Shown here piece after piece: positions 1 through 6,313 of a DNA stretch of 7,432 nt. A program made the position numbers and the translations under genes. The notes below the pieces were generated by a model that was given only the letters and a program-made list of their open reading frames with translations, had not been told where the DNA came from and ran no database searches. Source of the stretch: Bdellovibrionales bacterium (GTDB lineage: Bacteria; Bdellovibrionota; Bdellovibrionia; Bdellovibrionales; UBA1609); assembly GCA_026648125.1 (NCBI GenBank), contig JAPKGD010000070.1:250-7681 (forward strand), written 5' to 3'. Numbering within the stretch: the first letter of the stretch is position 1; the number at the start of each line of letters is the position of its first letter.

Positions 1-83
1 GCTGAGAATCCCATCAGCATGGCGATCAGCATATTTTTTTGGGCAAGTGCTCTTTTGAGGTCAGACCAAGTTGAATTTCCCAT
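1..83 (-). CDS. MFS-type transporter, AmpG-like, N-terminal fragment (runs off left edge)
   Basis: Reading the minus strand from an ATG at 83-81 gives 27 complete codons that stay open to the window edge. The peptide starts MGNSTWSDLKRALAQK and continues into a hydrophobic stretch rich in Met and Leu that ends GFS. This layout, a short cytoplasmic lead with basic residues followed by a first transmembrane helix ending in GFS, matches the start of AmpG-family muropeptide permeases (major facilitator superfamily). Those import anhydro-muropeptides across the inner membrane for peptidoglycan recycling. Only the first helix is visible, so the family call is tentative. No good Shine-Dalgarno sequence precedes the ATG; a run of seven T lies directly before it. 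The gene follows the photolyase on the same strand after 60 bp and could be co-transcribed with it. The frame stays open back to the photolyase stop, but without another ATG, GTG or TTG. Confidence 0.6.
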   Translation of the reverse strand, partial: MGNSTWSDLKRALAQKNMLIAMLMGFS

Positions 84-143
84 AAAAAAAGTATGGGCGA
101 ACTTCTTTTGTCCGTCTACTAATTCGGTCAGAAGTCTAAAAGA

Positions 144-1628
144 TTATTTCTTAGCAGAAGCATACATCCGCAGAGCCTTTTCCTTCTGCTCTCGATGCTC
201 AACCAGAGGCTTTGGATAGCCTGCTGACGAAGGAATTCGTAGAGGATCGTGGAGGCAATCGGCCGCAACATTTTTTAATTCTGGTACGTATCTCTTAATA
301 TAACTTCCCTCTGGGTCAAAGCGCTCGCTTTGGAGGACAGGATTGAATATGCGGAAGTAAGGCTGCGGATCACAGCCCGTTGAGGCCGCCCATTGCCACC
401 CTCCATTGTTTGGAGCCAAATCTCCGTCCAGCAATTTTTCCATAAAATACTTTTCGCCCCAACGCCAATCGATCAAGAGGTCTTTCGTTAGAAACGAGGC
501 GACAATCATGCGGACTCGATTATGCATCCAGCCTGTCTGATTCAGTTGTCGCATCCCCGCGTCAACAATCGGATATCCTGTGGTGCCCTCACACCAACGC
601 AGAAACCAATCTTGGCGATTCTCCCAAGGCAAATCGCGAAAGGCTGGCAAAAAGGACTGGATCTCAACGTCCGGTCGATGAAAAAGAATGTGATAGTAAA
701 ATTCTCTCCAGATTATTTCTTTGAGATACTTGCTAGCACCTGAGGAATCCTTCCACCCAGAAGTTTTATCAAGCTCGAGGGCCGCAATAATTTGACTTGA
801 AGTCAATGAGCCGTTCTTAAGAAAAATCGACAGCTGGGAGGTACCATCAATTCCCGGAATATCCCGATCTTCCCCATACCTTGAAAGATGGGGGGAAAAG
901 GCTTCTAATCTGCGGAAAGCGGCCAACGATCCGGCCTCGGGCAACGGAATTTTAACCATTTTGGAGGTCTTGTTCTCGAATTGCTCAAAAGCGTCGATAA
1001 AGGGAAATCCGCCCCGGTCGAGGCTCTTCCAGGTCAAAGTAAAAATCTGCTTGGACTCACCTTTTCTCCGCCGCTGCAAATAACTTAAGCCCTTTTTTTG
1101 CTCGGAAATGCGATCCCGAATGTTTGAAGACTGCAAAAGGTCGAGCCATTTACGGGCAAAGGGTGAGTAGACCTGGTAATAGCCACCATCGTCCTTTTTT
1201 AGATCACTTGGCTCTATGAGAAGATGGTCCCGATGGGTTTTGACCTCGATCCCTTTATTTTTGAAAAGCTCTAAAATCTTCTCATCTCGCTCTCGTGCAA
1301 AAGGCTCATAGTCCCGATTAAAAGAAACAGTAAATGGCCCTTGGGGTCGTAGATATTCGACCAGCCGCTCCCAGCCCTCATTAGGACTGGAGTCAATCAC
1401 CAACAAATCTGAGCCTTGCTCAAGGAGCTCCTCTTTAAGTTCCCGCAAGGTGGCCAGAAAGAAGCCAAATCGATCGTGAGAAAAATCGGGACGTGATAAA
1501 AATTTCGCATCAAAGCAGAAAAGCCCAACGACTCGCCCCTGGTGGCGCTCAAAGGTGGCCTTTAAGCCGGGGTTTCCAGCAACTCGCAGGTCTCTTCTAA
1601 ACCAATGAATTCCAAACGTCTCACTCAT
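144..1628 (-). CDS. phrB: Deoxyribodipyrimidine photolyase, class I CPD type
   Basis: Light-dependent repair of cyclobutane pyrimidine dimers in DNA by electron transfer from reduced FAD; cytoplasmic; 494 aa, close to the usual 470-500. The N-terminal antenna domain opens with HWFRRDLR at about residues 7-15. The FAD/DNA-binding half carries DGTSQLS (about 261-267), EIIWREFY with E314 and W317 (E. coli E274/W277), MHNRVRM with N370 and M374 (E. coli N341/M345), and APNNGGWQWAAST. N407 in that last motif occupies the N378 position facing FAD N5, as in CPD photolyases; plant cryptochromes have Asp there. The tryptophan electron chain is complete: W411, W388 and W335 match E. coli W382, W359 and W306. 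The E. coli MTHF ligands N108/E109 align by eye with Phe-Ala, so the antenna cofactor is uncertain. The ATG at 1628 is chosen because it puts the Rossmann strand at the normal distance and has AGGAG (1635-1631) just 2 nt upstream; a TTG at 1655 would add nine unlikely residues. Confidence 0.96.
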   Translation of the reverse strand: MSETFGIHWFRRDLRVAGNPGLKATFERHQGRVVGLFCFDAKFLSRPDFSHDRFGFFLATLRELKEELLEQGSDLLVIDSSPNEGWERLVEYLRPQGPFTVSFNRDYEPFARERDEKILELFKNKGIEVKTHRDHLLIEPSDLKKDDGGYYQVYSPFARKWLDLLQSSNIRDRISEQKKGLSYLQRRRKGESKQIFTLTWKSLDRGGFPFIDAFEQFENKTSKMVKIPLPEAGSLAAFRRLEAFSPHLSRYGEDRDIPGIDGTSQLSIFLKNGSLTSSQIIAALELDKTSGWKDSSGASKYLKEIIWREFYYHILFHRPDVEIQSFLPAFRDLPWENRQDWFLRWCEGTTGYPIVDAGMRQLNQTGWMHNRVRMIVASFLTKDLLIDWRWGEKYFMEKLLDGDLAPNNGGWQWAASTGCDPQPYFRIFNPVLQSERFDPEGSYIKRYVPELKNVAADCLHDPLRIPSSAGYPKPLVEHREQKEKALRMYASAKK

Positions 1629-1648
1629 GTCTCCTACACTTGAATGGA

Positions 1649-1665
1649 ATTGCAAAAGATTGCAA
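1649..1665. repeat. ATTGCAA direct repeat in divergent promoter region
   Basis: The 7-mer ATTGCAA occurs at 1649-1655 and again at 1659-1665, exactly 10 bp apart, which is one helical turn. The core TTGCAA is itself a palindrome, so each copy is a symmetric half-site. The pair sits 22-37 nt upstream of the photolyase ATG and about 80 nt upstream of the citrate synthase ATG. The geometry is that of a regulator site with two copies on one DNA face. No bound protein can be named from sequence. Confidence 0.35.
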
Positions 1666-1741
1666 CCTCAGCCGTTCAACGCGGTGCCTAACCAAGGATT
1701 TTGGCTTCAGAATCGAGCGCCTATCTTTTAGTGTAGAGGCC

Positions 1742-3067
1742 ATGGAAAAATTAAAAAATTTATTTAAAGAGAAGGCCGATAAACTCGGCGCAGAAATCAA
1801 AGATCTCCTCAAAGAGCATGGCAGCAAAAAAATCGGCGAGGTCCAGCTTTCCCAAGCCTATCAGGGAATGCGTGGAATCACCGGGATGGTCTATGAGACG
1901 TCCCTGCTGGATGCGAATGAAGGCATTCGCTTTCGCGGGTTTTCGATTCCCGAGCTGCAGAAGAGCTTGCCCAAGGCAGATGGTGGCTCTGAACCACTTC
2001 CAGAAGGACTCTTCTGGCTTATGTTGACTGGGGAAATGCCAAGTGCCGCGGACGTTAACGCTTTGAGTGCAGATTGGCGAAGTCGGGCAAAAGTTCCGGC
2101 ACACGTATTTAAGACGATTGATGCACTACCCATTGAAACCCACCCGATGACTCAGTTTGTGGTGGGCATTATGGCCATGCAAACTCAGTCTCAATTTGCC
2201 AAAAAATACTCTGAGGGAATTAATAAAAAGGAATACTGGTCTTTTATTTTCGAAGACACCATGAATCTTATTGCGGGCCTTCCCGAAGTGGCCGCATATG
2301 TCTACCGTCGGAAATATAAAAACGGCAACTTTCTAAAGCCCTCAAGCGAGCTCGATTGGGGCGGGAATTTTGCCCATCTCCTCGGATACGACTCCGAAAA
2401 ATTTCGCGAGCTCATGCGCCTCTACCTAACAATTCATTCTGACCATGAGGGAGGCAATGTCTCTGCGCATACAACTCACCTTGTGGGAAGCGCACTGAGT
2501 GACCCTTATCTTTCGTTTGCGGCGGGACTGAACGGGCTGGCGGGTCCACTTCACGGTTTAGCCAATCAAGAAGTCATTAAGTGGATTTTTGAAATGCAAA
2601 AGGCTTTGGGCACGGAAACCCCCAGTAGCCAACAAATCGAACAGTATGTCCGTAAGACTTTGAGTGAGGGCAAAGTGGTACCAGGCTATGGTCACGCCGT
2701 CCTTCGCAAAACCGATCCTCGTTTTACGGCCCAGGCCGAATTTGCCAAAAAACATATGCCCGATGATCCTCTCGTAAACGTTGTGTGGAGAGTTTTTGAA
2801 ACAGTACCTCCGATTCTCCAGTCCCTCGGTAAGGTCAAAAATCCTTGGCCGAATGTAGATGCCCACTCTGGGGCTTTACTCGTTCACTTCGGCATGAAGG
2901 AATATGACTACTACACAGTACTCTTTGGTGTGAGTCGCGCACTCGGTGTCCTATCCGCCATGATTTGGTCTCGAGCTTTGGGCTTCCCGATAGAACGACC
3001 AAAATCCGTGACCACTGCAAACGTAAAGGGTTGGCTTAAAGGCGAAGAACAAATCTGGGGAGATTAA
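1742..3067 (+). CDS. gltA: Citrate synthase, eukaryotic (mitochondrial) type
   Basis: Condenses acetyl-CoA with oxaloacetate to citrate, the entry step of the TCA cycle; cytoplasmic; 441 aa. The sequence follows mitochondrial citrate synthase almost motif by motif rather than the hexameric Gram-negative GltA: GIRFRGFSIPE, PLPEGLFWLMLTGEMP, LYLTIHSDHEGGNVSAHT, AGPLHGLANQEV, VPGYGHAVLRKTDPR, NPWPNVDAHSG, LFGVSRALG and GFPIERPKS. Catalytic and substrate residues are all present: H271, H318 and D373 (pig H274, H320, D375), the oxaloacetate ligand H235, and R399 and R419 (pig R401, R421). There is no targeting presequence; the N terminus is a short Lys/Glu-rich helix. Eukaryote-like citrate synthases are known in Geobacteraceae, so a bacterial host is not anomalous. 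The ATG at 1742 is chosen over upstream TTG at 1640 because AGAGG lies at 1735-1739 and homology starts here. A weak -10-like TATCTT (1722-1727) has no convincing -35. First gene of an operon with the next two genes (gaps of 3 and 1 bp). Confidence 0.96.
   Translation: MEKLKNLFKEKADKLGAEIKDLLKEHGSKKIGEVQLSQAYQGMRGITGMVYETSLLDANEGIRFRGFSIPELQKSLPKADGGSEPLPEGLFWLMLTGEMPSAADVNALSADWRSRAKVPAHVFKTIDALPIETHPMTQFVVGIMAMQTQSQFAKKYSEGINKKEYWSFIFEDTMNLIAGLPEVAAYVYRRKYKNGNFLKPSSELDWGGNFAHLLGYDSEKFRELMRLYLTIHSDHEGGNVSAHTTHLVGSALSDPYLSFAAGLNGLAGPLHGLANQEVIKWIFEMQKALGTETPSSQQIEQYVRKTLSEGKVVPGYGHAVLRKTDPRFTAQAEFAKKHMPDDPLVNVVWRVFETVPPILQSLGKVKNPWPNVDAHSGALLVHFGMKEYDYYTVLFGVSRALGVLSAMIWSRALGFPIERPKSVTTANVKGWLKGEEQIWGD
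3057..3062 (+). promoter_or_regulatory. Ribosome binding site for the secreted 182-aa protein
   Basis: GGGGAG lies within the last codons of citrate synthase, 8 nt before the ATG at 3071. It supports the ATG as the real start of the downstream gene and implies translation from the same message as citrate synthase. Confidence 0.6.
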
Positions 3068-3070
3068 AAA

Positions 3071-3619
3071 ATGCTGAGTTGGATCGTGGGATTTGCTTTG
3101 TTGTCCGGATTTTCATTCGCACAGGATTTTTCAGAGCTCCCCGATCTTCCTCCCAGCCCTTGTTTCGAGGGCTGTACCAACAAAATGGATTCCATACAAA
3201 GGCGCTTCTTTGATGCGGGCGTGGCTCCCTCGCAAGAACCCGCCGTTTACAGCGGCGAATGCGTCTACCTCAGTGAAATGTACAACCCAGATCACGTTCA
3301 CCACGCTGTAACTCTACTCGACCATTATCAGGGACACCTTTATTTCTCAGCCATATTTTCGTTTTTTGCGGAAAAGAACGAATATGCGGATTGGGACTTA
3401 GAAACGGCGAGGCGCCTGATGTCGGAGGACTGGAAAAATTATGGCCTTATTAAATGGGCCAGTGATTCTGGGCGTGTCGCGATATTTAATGACGATCTTG
3501 CTCCGGTTTATATCTATTGGATGAGACAGGACCCAAGGGATCAAAGCCTCCTCCTCATTTACTATGCTGGCGGAACGTATTTAAAGGGATTTTGTGACCT
3601 AAAAATGCATCCGAGATAA
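3071..3619 (+). CDS. Secreted four-cysteine protein of unknown family
   Basis: I do not recognise the family. The 182-aa product starts with a compact signal peptide: MLSWIVGFALLSGFSFA, with likely cleavage after A17 (SFA before QD), giving a mature periplasmic or extracellular protein of about 165 residues. The N-terminal Cys residues are not in a lipobox, so it is not an obvious lipoprotein. Four cysteines (C31, C35, C64, C175) could form two disulfides, the last tying the C terminus to the N-terminal CxxxC loop. A His-rich segment, PDHVHHAVTLLDHYQGH, lies around residues 73-92. The remainder mixes hydrophobic beta-like stretches (VAIFNDDLAPVYIYWM, SLLLIYYAGGTYL) with charged helices, consistent with one compact alpha/beta domain. 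It starts 3 bp after citrate synthase and ends 1 bp before the PQQ dehydrogenase, so it is in the operon. A periplasmic role beside the dehydrogenase is plausible but only inferred. Confidence 0.85.
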   Translation: MLSWIVGFALLSGFSFAQDFSELPDLPPSPCFEGCTNKMDSIQRRFFDAGVAPSQEPAVYSGECVYLSEMYNPDHVHHAVTLLDHYQGHLYFSAIFSFFAEKNEYADWDLETARRLMSEDWKNYGLIKWASDSGRVAIFNDDLAPVYIYWMRQDPRDQSLLLIYYAGGTYLKGFCDLKMHPR

Positions 3620-3620
3620 G

Positions 3621-4745
3621 ATGAATACTTTACTTCGAATTGGAATCTTTGGACTCTTCTTGTTCTCGCAAGCATCGCTTGCGGCAAAACCTATTTTGAA
3701 TTTTGAGTCCGAGGGCCAGGCCCTTAAATTAGAACAACTCAACCAACTCGACGATGTAATTTGGGGATTTGATTTTTTGCCCGACGGCGATCTTCTGCTG
3801 AGTCAACGAGATGGTAAAGTCTTCCTCCTAAAGGCTCCCAACTATACAGCTAAAACTCCAATTCGAGGTGTACCCCCTGTCATTGAGAAGGGCCAAGGGG
3901 GACTTCTGGATTTGCGTATTGCTCCAGATTTCCAGACTTCCAATTGGGTTTATTTAACCTATTCAGTAAAAATTGATTCTGGATATACAACTCGCCTGGC
4001 TCGGGCAAAACTCCGAGACAGCCAGGTTGAAGGCCCAGAAGTTTTATTCACAGCACAACCCGGCGGTTCGGACTCAATCCACTTCGGAAGTCGACTCGCA
4101 TTTGACGGCAAGGGTCACTTGTTTATGACCATAGGAGAACGAAATGACCGTCACAAAGCTCAAGATCTCTCGGCCCATAATGGCAAAGTCATACGACTCA
4201 ATCTGGATGGCTCAATTCCCTCTGACAATCCATTTGTAAAAGTAAAGAATGCCCGGACAGAGATTTGGAGCTACGGACACCGGAACCCTCAAGGAATCTA
4301 TTGGGATAATGTGACCCAAAGACTTTTTGTCAGCGAGCATGGGCCCCGGGGTGGAGATGAACTGAATTTGATTTTGCCTGGAAAAAATTATGGCTGGCCA
4401 GTCATCACTTTTGGACGGGAATATTACGGCCCCAAAATTGGTGAAGGAACAGAGAAAGTCGGTATGGAACAGCCGATAAAGGTCTACGTCCCCTCCATTG
4501 CTCCTTCGAGTTTAGAGATTTACCCAAGCGCAAAAATATCGAAGTGGCAGGGGAACTTTTTTCAAGGAGCTCTTAAACTCACCCATCTCAATCGACTCGT
4601 TTTGCTAGGTGAAAAAGTTATCAAAGAAGAGCGGCTACTTGAGAAGTGGGGTCAACGAATTCGTCAGGTGAGAACGGGACCGGACGGTGCACTGTATTTG
4701 TCCACAGATAGTGGAATTTTAGCGCGAATCACAAAGCAAAATTAA
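3621..4745 (+). CDS. Periplasmic PQQ-dependent sugar dehydrogenase (GSDH/YliI-type beta-propeller)
   Basis: A 374-aa soluble aldose dehydrogenase of the sGDH/YliI family. It oxidises aldoses to lactones with pyrroloquinoline quinone and Ca2+ in the periplasm. A signal peptide (basic R6, hydrophobic core, AxA-type site near A21-A22) is clear. The six-bladed propeller signatures occur in order: GFDFLPDGDLLLSQRDGKVF (blade 1), KGQGGLLDLRIAPDF, IHFGSRLAFD with the presumed base H154, IGERND, NGKVIRLNLDGSIP, YGHRNPQGI with the PQQ-contacting R221, SEHGPRGGDELN (E239-N249), KNYGWP, and a closing TGPDGALYLSTDSG blade near the C terminus. Length equals the YliI type (about 370) rather than the longer Acinetobacter enzyme. 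The ATG lies 1 bp after the preceding stop with only weak SD character (CGAGATAAG), suggesting translational coupling. No PQQ biosynthesis gene is in the window, so the cofactor must be made elsewhere or scavenged. The natural substrate cannot be told. Confidence 0.92.
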   Translation: MNTLLRIGIFGLFLFSQASLAAKPILNFESEGQALKLEQLNQLDDVIWGFDFLPDGDLLLSQRDGKVFLLKAPNYTAKTPIRGVPPVIEKGQGGLLDLRIAPDFQTSNWVYLTYSVKIDSGYTTRLARAKLRDSQVEGPEVLFTAQPGGSDSIHFGSRLAFDGKGHLFMTIGERNDRHKAQDLSAHNGKVIRLNLDGSIPSDNPFVKVKNARTEIWSYGHRNPQGIYWDNVTQRLFVSEHGPRGGDELNLILPGKNYGWPVITFGREYYGPKIGEGTEKVGMEQPIKVYVPSIAPSSLEIYPSAKISKWQGNFFQGALKLTHLNRLVLLGEKVIKEERLLEKWGQRIRQVRTGPDGALYLSTDSGILARITKQN

Positions 4746-4787
4746 AAACTAATTCTATTTGCTATTCAAAAGGTGTATTTCTTCAAC

Positions 4788-5282
4788 ATGCATAAAATCA
4801 CCTCTGATATAATGTCCGGAAAGCTTGTCACAATACCTCATAACTCAACCTTGGATGAAGCTTACGGGAAAATGAGGGACAAAAAGATTCGCCACCTCCC
4901 CGTTGTCGATGATGCTGGTCGAATTGTTGGCATCTTGTCAGATCGAGACCTGCAACGGGCCATGATTCCAGTAGCAGGAAAGGTTGAGTTTGACGAAATC
5001 GATTTTAAATTCGATAGCAAGTTTAAAACTCAGGACTTTATGAGCTGGCCCGCGAAGACGGTCAGTGAATCCACTTCCGTACGAGATGTGGCGCTTATGA
5101 TGCTAAACGAGAAGGTCTCTGCCTATTTAGTGATGGGGCAGGACCATAATCCCATTGGGATTGTCACGACCGATGACATGTTGAAACTTCTAATTTCTTT
5201 GCTGGACAAAGATCCCTCGCGACTGCGGCTCACTATGGGCTCGATGTTTGACGATTATGCCCAGACGGGAAGCTTTTCCTAA
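4788..5282 (+). CDS. Stand-alone tandem CBS-domain protein
   Basis: The 164-aa product consists of essentially one Bateman module. CBS1 spans about residues 2-60 (KITSDIM, IRHLPVVDDAGRIVGILSDRDL). CBS2 spans about 82-138 (DFMSWPAKTV, VSAYLVMGQDHNPIGIVTTDDM). Each half ends in the adenosyl-nucleotide motif G-h-x-S/T-x-x-D: G48/S51/D54 and G124/T127/D130. The two ribose-binding Asp residues are therefore intact, and AMP/ATP or related ligand binding is likely. An acidic, Phe-rich linker (VEFDEIDFKFDSKFK, 66-80) joins them, and a short tail ends in GSFS. There is no attached enzyme or channel domain, so the partner is unknown; such proteins usually act as ligand-dependent regulators. The ATG at 4788 starts the canonical CBS segment; AAGGTG at 4770-4775 is a rather distant SD. 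A GTG at 4773 would add five residues. The gene is 42 bp after the dehydrogenase with no terminator seen between. Its TAA directly touches the stop of the convergent gene. Confidence 0.9.
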   Translation: MHKITSDIMSGKLVTIPHNSTLDEAYGKMRDKKIRHLPVVDDAGRIVGILSDRDLQRAMIPVAGKVEFDEIDFKFDSKFKTQDFMSWPAKTVSESTSVRDVALMMLNEKVSAYLVMGQDHNPIGIVTTDDMLKLLISLLDKDPSRLRLTMGSMFDDYAQTGSFS

Positions 5283-6134
5283 CTAGGTCTTTGATTTATT
5301 CGGCGGCCGCATGGCTGCCCAATCGGCTTCACTCATAAAATCTCCAAGAAAGCTAAATTGCCCAGCTCCCTTGAGACACTCTCCGCCATCTATGGTGATA
5401 ACATCGCCATTAATGTAGCCCGAAAAATCTGACATCAAAAAGCTCGCCAAGTTTGCGAGCTCAATATGCTCTCCCACCCGCTTAAGGGGAATTCGATTTA
5501 CCAAAGCCTTACCCACCTTTTCGTTGGGAACGAGGCGCTCCCATGCTCCCGGAGTAGGAAACGGTCCAGGTGCGATCGCGTTCAGCCGAATCCCTCGCCC
5601 TCCCCACTCCACAGCCAGACTCTTTGTCATGGCTGTGACACCGGCTTTTGCCATGGCGGATGGAACAACAAAAGCAGATCCCGTTTCAGCATAAGTGGTC
5701 ACAATACTGAGAACAGAGGCGCGACGGCCTTGTTTTAGCCATCTTCGCCCACAAGAGACCGTCACATAGGCGCTTCCGTGCAATACGATGTTTAAGACTG
5801 AATCTATTGCACGAGGAGAAAGATCCTCCGTCCGAGAGATAAAATTTCCCGCGGCGTTGTTTACCAACCCAGTCAGTGGCGCTTCAGTCCAAATCTGATC
5901 CAACATTTTCTCATTGGCCTCAGGATCCCGCACATCACAAGACACAAAAGTTACCTTTTGCCCTGTTACTTTCTGAATCTCAACAGCCGCCTGAGAGAGA
6001 ACATCTTCTCTCCGGCCGCAAATGACCACCTCAGCACCAAGTTCTGAAAATCTCTGCGCCATACTGCGCCCCAGACCCGTGCCTCCGCCCGTTACTAAAA
6101 TCTTATGACCATTGAGCAAATCTTTTTGAAACAT
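5283..6134 (-). CDS. NADPH-dependent 2,4-dienoyl-CoA reductase, mitochondrial DECR1-type SDR
   Basis: A 283-aa short-chain dehydrogenase that very likely reduces 2,4-dienoyl-CoA to enoyl-CoA, needed for beta-oxidation of unsaturated fatty acids; cytoplasmic. The Rossmann motif TGGGTGLG is at 15-22, CDVRDP at about 66-71, NNAAGN at 92-97, YAETGSAFVVPSAMAK at 148-163, and a C-terminal DGGE. The usual SDR YxxxK is absent: the position is S159-xxx-K163. Instead the spacing of N97, Y148, S159 and K163 matches human DECR1 N148, Y199, S210 and K214 exactly, as do the phrases NNAAGNFIS and YAETGS. This separates it from FabG-like reductases and from flavin-dependent E. coli FadH. The ATG at 6134 (MFQKDLLNGHKILVTGG) is chosen because homologues begin about nine residues before the G-K of strand 1. 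An ATG at 6179 would add 15 residues and has only a GGA upstream. Neither start has a good SD; see the possible leaderless promoter. Confidence 0.9.
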   Translation of the reverse strand: MFQKDLLNGHKILVTGGGTGLGRSMAQRFSELGAEVVICGRREDVLSQAAVEIQKVTGQKVTFVSCDVRDPEANEKMLDQIWTEAPLTGLVNNAAGNFISRTEDLSPRAIDSVLNIVLHGSAYVTVSCGRRWLKQGRRASVLSIVTTYAETGSAFVVPSAMAKAGVTAMTKSLAVEWGGRGIRLNAIAPGPFPTPGAWERLVPNEKVGKALVNRIPLKRVGEHIELANLASFLMSDFSGYINGDVITIDGGECLKGAGQFSFLGDFMSEADWAAMRPPNKSKT

Positions 6135-6140
6135 AGGTTC

Positions 6141-6169
6141 ATTATTGGGTCCCAGGCCAAGAAAGACAA
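6141..6169 (-). promoter_or_regulatory. Candidate sigma70-type promoter, possibly leaderless, for the DECR-type SDR
   Basis: On the minus strand, TTGTCT (6169-6164) is followed after exactly 17 bp by AATAAT (6146-6141), four and five matches to the -35 and -10 consensus. Six bases separate the -10 from the A of the ATG at 6134, so transcription would begin at or next to the start codon. That would explain the missing Shine-Dalgarno sequence. The assignment rests on pattern only. Confidence 0.35.
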
Positions 6170-6313
6170 CCTTGATCATTTTCCAGTCTGTGTACTTCAG
6201 TTTTATCTAGAAGATGCGGCGTAGCATTTGCGGGGCGAGCTGTCCCCTGCTATATCCAATGGGAATTTCCGGTTAAATTGCCCCTCATCGATTAAATCTT
6301 GGGTGGTGTGACT

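Noticed and set aside
101..135. Inverted repeat AGAAGT/ACTTCT with an inner CCG/CGG, followed on the minus strand by a T7 run, as a possible terminator after the photolyase
   Set aside because: The stem is only 6 bp plus 3 bp with mismatches between, the loop is long, and the T run is separated by about 10 nt from the stem and touches the next ATG.
1629..1655. N-terminal extension of the photolyase from TTG at 1655
   Set aside because: Family proteins begin just before the WFRRDLR strand; AGGAG lies before the ATG at 1628.
1640..1741. N-terminal extension of citrate synthase from TTG at 1640
   Set aside because: The 34 extra residues do not resemble a citrate synthase N terminus, a SD precedes the ATG at 1742, and the extension would overlap the ATTGCAA repeat.
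2558..2866. 102-codon open frame on the minus strand inside citrate synthase
   Set aside because: It lies wholly inside a conserved gene, its translation has no recognisable features, and it has no independent regulatory signals.
6135..6179. Fifteen-residue N-terminal extension of the dienoyl-CoA reductase
   Set aside because: Homologues begin about nine residues before the first beta-strand; the extension has no counterpart and overlaps a promoter-like sequence. Not fully excluded.
6232..6247. GGGG...CCCC hairpin in the divergent spacer
   Set aside because: Four base pairs around an 8-nt loop, no extension and no T tract; could arise by chance.
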